Below, in pieces: positions 52,116 through 63,869 of a stretch of DNA of 64,000 nt. Both the position numbers and the translations under genes were made by a program. The stretch covers positions 15,013,306-15,077,305 of the forward strand of contig NC_134648.1 in NCBI RefSeq assembly GCF_030463565.1, in the 5' to 3' direction. Under the pieces are notes generated by a model. That model had not been told where the DNA came from and did no database searches. It saw only the letters and a program-made list of their open reading frames with translations. The DNA comes from Pelecanus crispus (lineage: Eukaryota; Chordata; Aves; Pelecaniformes; Pelecanidae). How positions within the stretch are numbered: position 1 is the stretch's first letter; each line of letters opens with the position of its first letter.

Positions 52116-55100
52116 GCTGGCTGCGGGCGGGGGTGGCGGCGCCTCCCGCGGGGGTCCCCGGCGGTGGGTCCGCGGTCCGCATCGCCCCGCCCGGACACAG
52201 CGCTGGGCAGGGGCTGTCCTGTGCCTGCGGGAGCGCAGAAATCGGGTCTCGGTCCCCGCGTGGTTTGCTTCTGCTTTTTTTTTTTTTTTTTTTCCCCCGG
52301 AATAATACTAAAAGTTGCTCCCTCCCGGTTTATGAAGTGTTGAAAAACCGCTGCTGGCTGTGGGCTTCCTATGCTCACCTTGACAGCTGAGAAAAGTTAC
52401 AAGCAATTGTTTGCTCGTTGTTAAGTCTCTGGGGAAGCAAAAATCCGCAGTTTCGAGATGTCTTCCCCAGAGCTTCTTCGGGCCAGGGCAGCCTTGAGCC
52501 AATAAATCCTACCGTGTTCCCGTCTCTGCCCTTTCCAGCCGCAACCCAGGGAATCTGCGTACCTGACAGATTTCTGCTAGTAGGTGGGTGGGTGGCAGCC
52601 TCACATGCCGTGCCTAGAATTCCCTGTATTGCGCAGCCTGTCATCTGACCCAGCTAACAGCAATGCCAATGCTGCAGCGGGCAGCGAGAAGGAAATGTCC
52701 CCAGTTCATGTGACCAAGCAGCAAGGAAATCGCATACATAACGTCTAAAGGCTATTGTTACTCAGCGGGATGATGCCTCAGGAAAAGGGACTTGAGTTGC
52801 TGAAGATCATTTACTGCAGAGCTAAGAAAGCAATGCTGCTATGCAACATGACATCCTCCTAAAACACTTGATAAAAAAACTCAGATTTGTTTCTACTCAC
52901 GCTGGTTTTGCTATTCCGTTATTGCTGTTTTACAAGCAATTTTAGGCGTAACAGAAGCGTTCCTGCCCAGCTAAAATCTCTATGCTATGTTTCCAACTTG
53001 AGATTTCTTTTTTGTTGAGTTCAACTGAATATCTCTGCATAGATTCATAAAAACGTTGATAAGATCTAAACTGATAAAAAACTTATGCTGATGAAGTTCA
53101 TTAATAACCTGACTGGTCAAAATGCGCTACATCCTTGATAATCTAACCATAAAATGCTTAATTCTCAGTACGTTCCTGTGATGGGACATTCTGCTTAGAA
53201 TGTGGCAATACTGACCTGAGAGTACATGGCACAAAAACCGAGGAGGGCCTCAGATGTTGCTCAGAAGGCAGGTGGTCAAGAACTCAAACACAGCAAAGGC
53301 CGTTGCTTTGAGAGTACAGAGAGGAGGTAAGAGCTGTGGGTACAACAAGGGAACAAGGAGGGGAGCTGGGAAGTGACAAAGTGTAGCTTTTTGGCCGGCA
53401 GTCTGGCTGCAAGGCATCTGCGAGGCTTCAGGACGACCAAACTGGCTGCCTGGGTGCTTGGTGAAGAGAGCACGAGGCTATGAAGAGTAAAAAGAGAGCA
53501 GGATTCAAAGAGTGGGCTTGCTCACGTTTGCCCAGGATGGGTAGACTGAGAAGGAACGATAAATGTCACGTGTATATGACCGAACAATACACCCGTAACT
53601 TTTAATGAAGGCAAGTGCAACGATGCTGACCCGGTTTTCTCAGCCGGAGTTGTTGATGCCTGTGTGTTGTCATGCACGGAACGCTGGTTGGGCTGGTTCC
53701 TGGACCAGGCTCTGTGCTGGTTTCCACGGGTCAATAAAGCAACATACTCTGATTTTCAGGTGAATCTTCACACAACAAGGAGTCAGTTTTATTTGCCTCA
53801 GCACCTTTCTTTGTCCTAGCTGCAAAATGCCTGTAAAGCACGTGTCAATGCCAGCGTCCTATATCAAAATCTTACCCAGTTTGTCAGAATACAAAGAAGT
53901 GGCTTGAGCACTGCTGGAGGTTTATTTTTTTTCATTCTTCTTCCAAGTTATTTCTTCATCTTTTCTTCCAGTACGATACTGCCTGGTGTTTTAAGTGAAT
54001 TATTTGGGCCATACCTGCAAAAAATGTCAGTATTCCAATGTCAGTGCCTTAAGGTTTCTCACCAGAGGGCAAGAGATTCAGGACCTCAGCTTGGCTCCAG
54101 CCAGAGGCAGAATGAGGAGAAATGGCCGAGGATTAAAACAAGACATACAATGTGCTTAAGAAGTTGCGCTGAAGCATGCAAACTCAAACAGATGATAGAT
54201 TTAAACCTAATTACTTACACACATTTAAACAAAGACAGGCTCTCCAAACACTTTAGCTCAGCATATTCAGGTGAATAGAGGTACACAGACTGGCTGGTCA
54301 GAAAACACTTCAAAACAGTGTGAGAAAGACTAATTAATTCACAGTCTACAGACAATTATACAGAATTAACTTGCAAGGTGAAATTGCTGTTGATTATAGT
54401 GGGAGTAGAAATGTCACTGTGCCAGATAGGTCACGTAATTACACGGTGTACGGTATGCTGTACACACATACGGTTACTATTGCGGTCTCAGTTAGAAGGA
54501 TGTAAAGCGTTATGTACATAAGATTCTGTCTTTGGAAAAAAGAGGTTGGTACTTTCTCCCCTCATCCTCCCCTCAATAAGACACTTGAATAGTTCTCAAA
54601 GTGTTGGAGGAAACATAGGAAGAGGTACTATTGCTTTGATTGATTTTTATTGCTTATCTTCAGTGTTCTGTTATTTAAGTGTGTAATACTTCACATGCAC
54701 CCAAAGTTTTAGATGATCGTGATTTCCACTGCATCTGTGTAAGAAAAGAAAGGAAAGGTGATCGACAGTTTTGGCAGCAAGCATTTTGAAGGGGAGAAAC
54801 AGGAGAAAAAAATAGCATAGGAAAGACCTAAGAAGAGAAGAAAAATACAGAAGAAAAGTCCAAATGTTTGGCTAAAAAGAAAGGAATAGACTTGTATGGG
54901 GGAAAAAAGCAGACAAGATTTGACAATTATCTTCAAGCAGGGGAGCGAACAGTCAAAACTGACCTTACTGTAGTGTTTGAGCCTTGGTGATGGACAAGAG
55001 ATGGTTGTGTTGTCCACTCTAACAGAGGAAGAGAAACTGAAGAGCATGATTGCAGAACAGTAAAATCCATTTTAGTCAAGCCAAATGCAAAAAGGTGGTG

Positions 55101-58100
55101 AATAAGCCAGGATTAAAGATCCCAGAAGCTCTAAAGGATGCATGATTAAATGGAGGAAAAAAGGACCAGCATGGATAAATATGACTGAAAGTTGTCAAAA
55201 GTAAGTGATAAATAAACCCTTGTGGACAGCTGAAATCACTTAAGAATGCAGGTTTAGGGATGCAAGACTCCAGTGGCTGTCCAAGGGCAGGATTTCTTGC
55301 CAGTTTCTGACGCATTTTTTTTCCTTTCATTCCTTCAGAAGCATGGGGGCAGCCTGTGCTGAATTGCTTCTTTGGGAAGGTTTTACTCATCTTAATCACA
55401 GATGATCAAATGAGCAAATTCATAGGATGAGTAAAGGTTTTTTTTATTTCAATTATAAAAAATGATGGCTGAGTAAAGAAACCCATTAAAGCATGTATCT
55501 TTATTAAATTCTAAAACATTCCAGTCATCAAGATTTACAATTACTTTGCATTGTAAATTCTGTAAGGAGAAGTTGGAGACAATCGAGTAACAGGAAATGA
55601 TTGTGTTCCTGTCTTCTCAAGAAAAGCAGAAAGCAATTCTTTGACGGGGAGTGACTACGCATGCATATACATAGCTTTGACTTTTGAAGAAATATACTGA
55701 CAGATGTGGCTGTTCTTTTAGTAACAATATTAAGATCCTGATGATAACTCTATTACACTCTTGGGAGAAAAATTAAAGAGTTTCCAAGTTCCATTAAATA
55801 TCTCACAAACTTGTATTCAGCTACAGTTTGAAACAGGCTTCAGCTTTCTTACTCTTTAGCATTGACATCATTGCTGCACTTCTAGAAAACAAGGTAAACC
55901 TTTATCAGGCTAAAGTGCTTCCCATTCCTAGAATAATGTCTCTTGTCCAGTGAAGTCATGCCCTTATTTATAAAATGTCCTACAGGAGAACAACTTCTTT
56001 ATGGCCAGAAATGTAAAGATTTTGCTCCTTTTCTTTGAGGGTGGGGCAGGGAAAAGAAAGAGATCTGTATAGATGTATGTAAAATAGGCATGCTTCTCAT
56101 TGAAGAAATTAATTTCGTAAGCCCACTAGCAAGTTTAGTCACATGGTGTTACCTGTTACACTCACATAGCTCTTTTTAACATACCTATATCATCATAGTG
56201 AATGATCAATTTCTATGTTACAATTATCTCCTTAGCTAAGCCTATAAATATGTAGGTGCTTTATAGATTTGCTAAAACAGAAAAAACACATCTAATGTTT
56301 TCCCTGGTGAATTTGGTGATTGGTTGCTGAAAAAACCCTTTTCCTTAACCACAGTCCTACTGTGCCTACACTTTTTATGTTTGTCAGGCAGACTCAGAAA
56401 GTTATGACACTGGCTTAAAGACTGTAACTTCAAAAATAGTTTTGGCCTATTTTATTTGCTGGCTCTTTCAGAGTATGCTCAGGTCAATTTTATGCATAAA
56501 TTTAGAAATTTATCTTTTTAATTTATAATCTCATACGACTATTGGTTCCCAGAAACTCTGCTGTAAGTAGATTAGCAAATATTACATTGTAATAGCCTTT
56601 GCCTTCATGTACTATTTACCAGCAGTGAAAGGAGAGAGATGTTTTTTGGTCCCCGATTAAGCTGAAGGTACAGGCTAAATCATTGCCCTTGCACAAGTTC
56701 CTTTTGTCAAGAGTCAAAGAATTAAACAGCCAGCTGAGAAACAATTGCACCGGGTCCTCCTCACCCAGATGGCAGTACCGGGAACAGCAGGGGTGTACAG
56801 CTGTAGTACCTAACAACGCCAGGACAACTGAACGGTCCTGGAAGGGACTGAGAAAAATACTAAGTTACACTGTGGCTTAATCAGACCTCAGTACTATCAA
56901 GACAAAGAATGAAATGATGACATGAGATCTTCCACCCTTCTTACATCCTGTAAAGAACGAGCATGGGATTAACTTGAGGACTTGGGATATAGTTTCTCAC
57001 CGTATTTTTGCTGACATGCTCTGATGACATGTAAGATAGTAGCATAGCACTTGTGCAAGCAATCAAATCAAAGTTTGAGAAGTACGCGATTGCTTAACAA
57101 GGTTAGTTTTCTGTTCTGAAGTTGTTTTCCAGACAAGGAGTTTGTTCAACTCTTATCTTACCTGCAGAATGCATAAAGCTGAAGTGGAAATGGGTGCCGA
57201 TTTTGTAATATTTTCAGAGTGAGATTTTTGTCCATAGTTCATCCCATTGTGCTACCCTGGTCATGCTGCAGGTCTGCCCCTGGCTGTATTTGGTGAGCTG
57301 CGAGTTCCTCTCGCAAGGATTCCCCTTGCCAGCCTATTGGAGGTGCAGCCTGGGACAGAACTGGGTCTGGCTGGAGTTTTGCCAGTTGTCAGAGGGTGGG
57401 GAGCGTGTTGCCAGGTAGCATGAGATAGGGCTGGAGCCTCTGTGAACGTGCTCAGAGGCTGAGCTGCCGTAATGCAGGACAGAAGATGACAGAGCCATAG
57501 CCAGCTTCCTTGTGGTCTGCCCCTTCTGCCTTGCCGAGCAAACCTCAGCGCAGGACAGCGTGTCACAGTTTGTTTTAAAAGATTACTCTGCGCTGGATTT
57601 TGAATATATACAGGGAAACTGCTGCAAAACCTACTGAGCAAGAAAGCTCAGTGGGAATGCTTCAATGAGATTAAAACAATGCAACGCTGATCTGTTTAAG
57701 GTGTCTTCCATACATCAGCCTGGAAACTTTTCTAAGGCATTTTGGAAGAAAATTTGCTTCCAGACTGATTAATAGGTTTCTCACTAATTTGTTCAACAGC
57801 AGTTCCACTTTCTCAAAAGTAGTCACTGAAGCAGCCTAAATCCAGATTTAATGCCCGTTAAAAAGGAAATGCTTTAGTGCTGGGATCTATATCAGTGTTC
57901 TGGTTCTCGGGAAAGTACTTCATTTTTATAAAAAAGAGGCTCTCATTTCTGGGCCAAATTCAAACCAAACTACAAGATGGATAGGTAAAATGTTCTTTGT
58001 GTGGATAAGCTTGATGTGAGCCTATTCTAATCTGAATATGGCCTTTTGGAGGCTATGGAAGCAGAATTAAGCAAAGGATTAGACCAATTAGGGATGTAAG

Positions 58101-58184
58101 TTTTGCAAAAGCAAATGCTAACAAAAGGTTGGACAGGTAAGGTGTTATGTTTCAGAGTTCAAGCCAGTCTCTAGCTATTAAAGT

Positions 58185-58760
58185 TACAGAATCACAGAAA
58201 TTGGAGGTGAAAGGTATGAAGAGAGCATATCTAGTTGATTATGTTCCTTCCTCAGAGCATATCAACTGTACATGTCATTCCTGACAGATGTTAGACTACC
58301 ATGCCATAAAACCCTCCAGTGAAAGATATGCCATAACTGCAATGCAACTTATATGTCATTAATCTCAATTGTAGAAAGCTCTTTCTAATGTTTGGCATCT
58401 CCTTTGTTGCCTTTTAAGCCCATATATTTTTGTTGTTTTGTATATAGTACCAGCGTGTAGATTATTACTGCTCCATGGCAGGTATTTATATTTTTGTTAT
58501 CACATTTCTCCATAGTCTTTCCTTCTGTTAGCTGTTTCCCCAGTCTTTGAGTTTGTTCTCCTAAATCGTGTTACGGGATCTCTGATAACTCCTACTGGTA
58601 TTTTTCTGGACGTTCTCCACCTTGCCCCAGTCTTTTTGAGGTATGGCATGCTGTCCCGAACAGAGTACGCTAGCAGATCTAGATCTTATCAGCAAGAAGC
58701 AGAGTATAAGGATTACCTCTTGGGCCTTTAACACGATATTCCTGTTAATATACAGCTTGC
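58185..58760 (-). mobile_element. Diverged CR1-like remnant
   Basis: ACAGAATCACAGAAATTGGA resembles an older CR1 3' end in reverse complement. Further right, TTTTTCTGGACGTTCTCCAC, CTTGCCCCAGTCTTTTTGAG and GGCATGCTGTCCCGAACAGA follow the antisense CR1 body. The element is heavily degraded and recognised by pattern only. Confidence 0.4.
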
Positions 58761-61700
58761 TTTTATAACAGTACAATGTTGTTAACTCTGCCTTAGGTCA
58801 TATAATTTTCTGCAGAACAGATTACAATGAAACGTTAGAAAGCAGCTTTCACAGGAGCTCAATAGTGCTCACTTTCCCCCACGTGGCTTGTAGAGTCGTC
58901 TTAGGTGGCAGTGTTTTCTGGCTGTTTTGCGGAGACAGGATCCTGAATCAGATAGACTACCCATCCACTAGAAACACAGATAAATAACTCCCCAGCTTCT
59001 CTTCGTAAAGAAAGACCATGTGACTTTTACAGGGGGTTTTATCATGAATCGTCCTTATCTGCAAAAGGCTTAATTAGGTGCTATGAAGAACAAGCTTAGA
59101 GAGAGTGGAGACCTGAATCACGCTCACCTCTCTCTGTGAAGAACTTACCGCGCCTGTGGATCGTGGCATCATCACTGTCTGCCCTTTCCTTTTTCTAGGG
59201 TCCTCTCTTGTCAGATTATGAACCATTCTTGGGAATGGAAATTTTGTCTGTGCAGGTCACAGTTTTGTCTACCTTGAAGAATTACATTTTATTATTGAAC
59301 AAAAATCTCAGTGTAATAAAAAGATGTGATACTTTTGTTTAAACAGCATGTCAGCTGGTAACATTTAAGAACCTCACTGCAGTGTCTATGGCTTGTTGAC
59401 ATAATGGCAGTATTTACAGTAGAAAAAATGGTTGCACTTTAGAATATATTGGTTAAATAATATAAAACAGTAGAATATTGTAAGGAGTTATATCTAGTTT
59501 AGAGAAAGAAAGTAACTTTAAAATAGGACAGATTTTTCTTATTCCCTACAAATTTAAATAAATTTCTTTGAAGAGGAAATTCCTCTTACTTGGAGCTGCA
59601 GGTTACATTAGATCATCTGATTTCTTAAAAAAAAATCCAGTCATTCTGTAGCTCTTCATTTCATCTGCTTTTACCCATTATTTATTTTACCTGGTACATT
59701 ATCAGGCACTGAAAAAAGCAGAACAAGTTCCTTGGAACAGAGTGTTTCAGTGAATGTCTTGCTTTCCTAGTGCAGTGCTCAGAAGTACCCTGCTATGCTA
59801 GTTTTTCCATGAATACTTAACCTCTAGTTTGGGATTTATCTAGCAACAGGAGACCGTTATCCTGTGAAAATCCTGTATCTTTTTTACAGCTTCAAAAATA
59901 GACAAACTGGTCTTTGGACTGCTTTGGACTGGGTAAACTGTCTTTCTTTTCCATCTTACGTATACAAGGAAAGAGGTTTGCAAAAAGAAAATATATCTGG
60001 TGAGACCAGATGACGTATAGCTGAGGGGAAAAATAGGACAAGCGTTCCAGCTGGGAGTCCCTCCATTAGCGCTGGCAAGGAGCAGCCAAAGTGCTTGCCA
60101 ACATCCAAGTACTATTTCATCTATACGTGCACAAAAGTAGATCCATTGGCATTCATACCTGTTGCTTTAAATTTACATTTCTTCTTGTGAAAGCTTAAAG
60201 TAGAAATGTTGGCATCTAAAATCCTGTAATCACCGCATCCTACAGGCTCCAGCCCCAGGCTCAGTCGTACTGGCAAGAAAAGGACTTGAACTGACTGGAA
60301 TCAACCACAAGATGAAATACGAACTTTTTCCTCCCTGAAGAACTGAAATATGCTATTCCAACAGAGTCGTCTGGATTTTTTAAGGTTAAACCAGGAACAG
60401 TCTATGTGGACAAGGAGTAGATAAATCCCCAAAGCAAATGTGAACGATTAACTGTTAACATAGGAAGAGGAAAGGAACAGTGGGGTGGGGGGGAGAGAGA
60501 GAGGGAAATGTCTGACTGGAAGCCCGGTCATTTAAGTTCCTGCCCTTTATTTCTGTTGGTGTAGCTGTACAAATCACGTTAAAACGGCGAAAGCGATGCT
60601 GAGCCGTTCCTTTAGGTCCTACCCAACGTTTGTAAATGCAACTTCAGAAAAAAACTAGCTTAAAAAACAGAATAGGAGCCGTGGAAACGGAAGGGATTGA
60701 AAATCAAATACTTAAACTCTTTCTCCCGGGGATTCCCGTGACGAGCGTACGTGCGACGGAGCTGCTATTTAAAACGAAATTTTAAATTTCTAAAGGCCGG
60801 CAGCCAGGGGGAGAAGAAGAAACCCTCACTGGATGATCAGCGACTCGCGTGTGCTTTTCAGCATGTTCGCGCTCCTCTTTTAAGCTTCAAAACTAAAATC
60901 GCATCAACAAAACCAATACCCGCCCCGCGGTTCTCCCCAACTTCCTTCACCTCCCGGTGAAACGCGCGGTTCCTGCCGTCGGGAGCGAGCCGTGCCGTCG
61001 GCTTCTGCAAAAAGAGAAACGCAGAAACGCCGGGAGGCCGCCCGGAGAGCTCCCCCGCCCGTTTCAAGCAGCGAAACGAGCGACCCAGCTGCGCCGGGCA
61101 CCGGGCCCGCGGTGCGGGGCGGCCGGGCGACGTGCGGGGCTCCGCTCGCTGCGGGGCTCCGCTCGCTGCGGCGCCGGGGCCCGGCGGTGCAGGGGGGCGA
61201 GGGCGGCGCCGGGCCGGGCCGGGGCTGCGGGGAGGGTCAGCGGCCCCCCCTGCTCCGGCCGCCGGCCCTGCGCGCCCCTCCGGCGGCTGCCGGGGCTCGG
61301 GGGAGCGCCCGGGCATTGCCCCCACCGCGGGGCACGCACGGCGGTGCCTGCCGCTGCCGCCGGCCTCGGCAGACGCCCCGCGGCTTACGGCGGGCGGGAG
61401 AGGCGCTCCCAGCCCCCGGCTCTCGGGGGGCGGCGGAGGGGCTTTCCGCGTCCAGCCGCTGCAGAGCCGTCGGCCCGGCCCGCCGCTCCCGGCGCCCGCT
61501 CCGGCGGGCAGCAGTTTACCCCCCCCCCCCCGCCCCGTCGCACCGCGCCCCCCCCCCGTGTCCGCCCGCCCCCGCCGGCCCGGTACTTGCGGCGCCAGGG
61601 CAAACATCCTGCGCGGGCAGGTGCAGCGCGGCCGCGCCGTGACAAAGGGCCCTCCGCCGGTGATGCATGGGCCGGCGGGCAGCTGCCCGCTAATCCCCGC

Positions 61701-62466
61701 CGGCGGGGATCGGCGTTACGCTCCCCCCCCCCGCTTCCCCCGTGCCTCTTCCGTGCACGAAAGGCGCCGCACCTGCCCGCGGGGCTGGGCGGTGAGGGTG
61801 GCGGTGGCCATGACGATGGTTTCCTCTCGGACGGCGGAGTTACGCCGCGGGCCGGTGCCGGGGGCTGCGGGGCGGCCGCCCCCCGCAGGGCAGGGCGCGG
61901 GGAGCGGCTGCTGCCGCCCCGCGGGTGCGAGGGCGCCGGGCTCCGGGGAGGAGCGGGGGGTGCCGGCCGCCTGCGCCCCCTCCCGTGGAAGCGAGGGGGG
62001 CCCGGGGGTGCACGCTGCGGGCCGGGGGCAGCGCCGCCCCGCCCGCCTCGGCGGCGGCCGCGGGCACGTCCGTGCGCGGTGCCCCTGCCCCGCTGCGCAC
62101 CCCCTCCGGCCCCGGCCCCCGCCCGCGCGGGACCCCCCCGCCCGCCCAAGCGCAGCTGCTGTCGGGGCGCCGGGAGGGGCGGCTGGGCACAACCGGGGCT
62201 CCCCGCTGCAACGGCGGCGGCTGCCGGGCGGGGGGGGGGGGGGCAGTCCCGGGGAGGGGGCGGCCCCCGCTCTGCAATGCGGTGCCGCCGCTGCAGAGGT
62301 CGCCACGCGCGAGCGATCGCGGGGGGGGAGCGGGGCCGGGCCGCGCGGCGTGAATACCCCCCCCCCCCCCCGCACCCCGCAGTGCCCCCGGCGGCGCCTC
62401 GGCCCCCGCCGAATTTTTTTTTTTTTTTTTTTTTTTTTGTGAATGGGACGCTCGCGGTGCGGGGCA

Positions 62467-62474
62467 TGACGTCA
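62467..62474. promoter_or_regulatory. CALCA: Perfect cAMP response element of the calcitonin gene
   Basis: TGACGTCA lies about 120 bp upstream of the TATA box. Mammalian CALCA is known to be induced through a proximal CRE, so this is a likely CREB site. The same octamer is present at the CYP2R1 promoter. Confidence 0.8.
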
Positions 62475-62496
62475 GCGCCGAGCCGGGCTTTGGCGC

Positions 62497-62541
62497 CCAA
62501 TGGCGGGCCGGGCGCCGTCGGGCGGCCGGGGCGGTGATTGG
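62497..62541. promoter_or_regulatory. CALCA: CCAAT boxes in both orientations upstream of the calcitonin gene
   Basis: CCAAT lies at 62497-62501 and its reverse ATTGG at 62537-62541, between the CRE and the TATA box. The distance to the TATA box is about 50-90 bp, usual for NF-Y sites. Confidence 0.6.
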
Positions 62542-62587
62542 CTGGCGGGCCCGCGCGGGCGCCCACGCAGGCTGCCGCGGCGGCAGG

Positions 62588-62593
62588 TATAAA
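62588..62593 (+). promoter_or_regulatory. CALCA: TATA box of the calcitonin gene
   Basis: TATAAA in GGCAGGTATAAAGGGGCGG is flanked by GC-rich sequence. Transcription should start about 25-30 bp downstream, near 62615-62622. A TATA box inside a CpG island fits a regulated neuroendocrine gene. Confidence 0.85.
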
Positions 62594-62617
62594 GGGGCGG
62601 CGGCGGGCAGCGCGCGG

Positions 62618-62677
62618 TACCGCGGCTCGGCGGCGCCACCCGCACCCTGCTCCGCGCCGCTCCGCGCAGCTCCGCCG
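62618..62677 (+). other. CALCA: Non-coding exon 1 of the calcitonin-family gene (probable)
   Basis: The exon start is set only by distance from the TATA box, so it may be off by several bases. The donor CCGCCG|GTAAGC is strong. There is no ATG between the inferred start and the donor, which agrees with the untranslated first exon of known CALC genes. Confidence 0.65.
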
Positions 62678-63773
62678 GTAAGCGCCGCGCACCGCACCGC
62701 ACCGCCCGCCGCGGCCCCCTGCGTGGGGCGCCCCGCCCCGCCTCAGCCCCGTTTCTCCGCCGGGGCGCGGAGCTTTGCGCGCCGCCGCCGCCGCCGCGCC
62801 TTCGCTCATGTGCTTTGTGTACGCGTGGGCACACGCGTGTGCAAGGAAGCGAGCCCCGGAGGGTGGGAGGAAGTTAGCCGGCCGTCTCGCGCGTTGCGGG
62901 GTGTCCCGCCGGGCGTGCAGGACGCCGCTCGGTGCAGAGCTGTCCCCGCTGCGCGGCCGGGGGCTCTGCCGGTGCTGGGCGCCGCGGGGACCCGTGGGGA
63001 AGCGGGGCGAAGCGTGGACGGTGCGAGCCGCGTCGAGAGCTGGGAGCTCGCAAAAACGGGGCTGGTGCGGTAGCTAAGGATGGGCTTCCTCGAGTCGAAG
63101 GTACTGATGCTGTGAGGAAAAACAGGTGTATCTCAGAGCAGGTATCTTCAATTATACATTTCATTAGAGATTTTGTTCTAATGACTCATTTTTAACTTAC
63201 CCTTTCTCTGGGTTCAGAGTAGAATTCTTTTGTTGAAACTAAACTACTTAATTCTTATAGTGTAATCCGAACCGTGTGTGTAATCCGAATCAGCGTGCTA
63301 ATTGCCAAGAAGCAAGCAGTTTCAGGTAAAGCGGTAGCAGTGGCACTTCATTCTTAAGAATATTAAACGCTAAGCACTTTTTTTTTTTCTTGTGACTCTT
63401 ATCCCATAACTGTGCCTGTTCACGTTGAACATACTGAATATGACATTGCGTGCGGTAGTTACAGGAATGTGTTCTCCACCTAGTTGAGGGAAAGCCTGCC
63501 TTAAGTTGAATGCAGCTAGCTGTACAGGGCTGCAGCTCTGAAAAGCTGCAATTTTATCCCCTGTGATAGTGCTAAGTTATCTTTAAAAATTCTGAAAAAA
63601 ACCAAAGCGCAGTAGCAACAATCAAAAGAAAGGTAAAGGTAATGTTAAAAAAGGAAAAAAAGCTGCAAGTATTTGTGCTACTTGTAGCTAGGAAATGATG
63701 ACCTCTTTAGCAGGTCTTACAGGATTGAGAGGGTTGGAAAACAGCCATTGCTTGATGTACCTCTTTGTTGTAG
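62678..63773 (+). other. CALCA: Calcitonin gene intron 1
   Basis: This 1.1-kb intron starts in the CpG island and becomes AT-rich after about 63070. It holds two TAATCC motifs at 63263 and 63281 in the shared context GTAATCCGAA. No coding exon is seen. Confidence 0.75.
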
Positions 63774-63869
63774 GGAGGAAATCATGGTTGTGCTGAAGAT
63801 CTCATCTTTCCTTGCTGTTTATGCCTTGGTTGTGTGCCAGATGGACAGCTTCCAGGCAGCCCCAGTCAG
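63774..63869 (+). CDS. CALCA: Calcitonin/CGRP precursor, first coding exon (partial gene)
   Basis: The acceptor CTTTGTTGTAG is followed by GGAGGAAATC and an ATG at 63784. The exon encodes [20 protein letters not shown] then DSFQAAPV, ending with two bases of the next codon at AG|GTAAGA. This is the signal peptide and start of the propeptide of the calcitonin/CGRP family (the QAAP motif marks the signal cleavage region). It strongly resembles bird calcitonin/CGRP precursors. The mature hormone exons lie beyond the window. I prefer CALCA from similarity and position. CALCB is possible, because human CALCA points the other way relative to CYP2R1. Confidence 0.88.

Larger units (their letters stand above)
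50980..52250. promoter_or_regulatory. CYP2R1: CpG island over CYP2R1 exon 1 and promoter
   Basis: The G+C content rises abruptly and CpG dinucleotides are dense, while the flanking DNA is AT-rich. The island covers the start of intron 1, exon 1 and about 500 bp upstream. No TATA box is evident, as expected for a CpG-island promoter. Confidence 0.9.
51870..62466. other. Intergenic region between divergent CYP2R1 and calcitonin gene
   Basis: This region includes the CYP2R1 upstream minisatellite, a 19-nt T run (52275-52293), about 8.5 kb of ordinary AT-rich DNA with weak CR1 remnants (about 58190-58760), and the left part of the second CpG island from about 60930. I find no exon or RNA gene in it. 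The longest frames lie only in the GC-rich parts and are of the kind stop-poor DNA gives by chance. Confidence 0.65.
60930..63070. promoter_or_regulatory. CALCA: CpG island at the calcitonin-family gene promoter
   Basis: About 2.1 kb of very GC-rich, CpG-dense sequence spans the promoter and exon 1 and runs into intron 1. Most of it lies upstream of the TATA box. It contains several C or G homopolymers of 10-14 nt and a long T run at about 62415-62438. The long open frames within it overlap on both strands and are not credible genes. Confidence 0.88.

Noticed and set aside
51140-52390. Long overlapping open frames (up to 412 codons) on both strands
   Set aside because: They lie in the CpG island and minisatellite, where stop codons are rare. 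The translations are low-complexity Gly/Arg/Pro/Ala or period-66 repeats. Only the 79-codon CYP2R1 exon 1 inside them is supported.
57261-57641. 126-codon open frame on the minus strand
   Set aside because: It has no recognisable domain, splice context or codon pattern, and its start lies in ordinary intergenic DNA.
60858-63195. Open frames of up to 526 codons on both strands
   Set aside because: These are GC-rich CpG-island sequence with overlapping frames in all phases and homopolymer-driven Pro/Gly/Ala/Arg runs. They cross the TATA box and exon 1 of the calcitonin gene and match no protein family.
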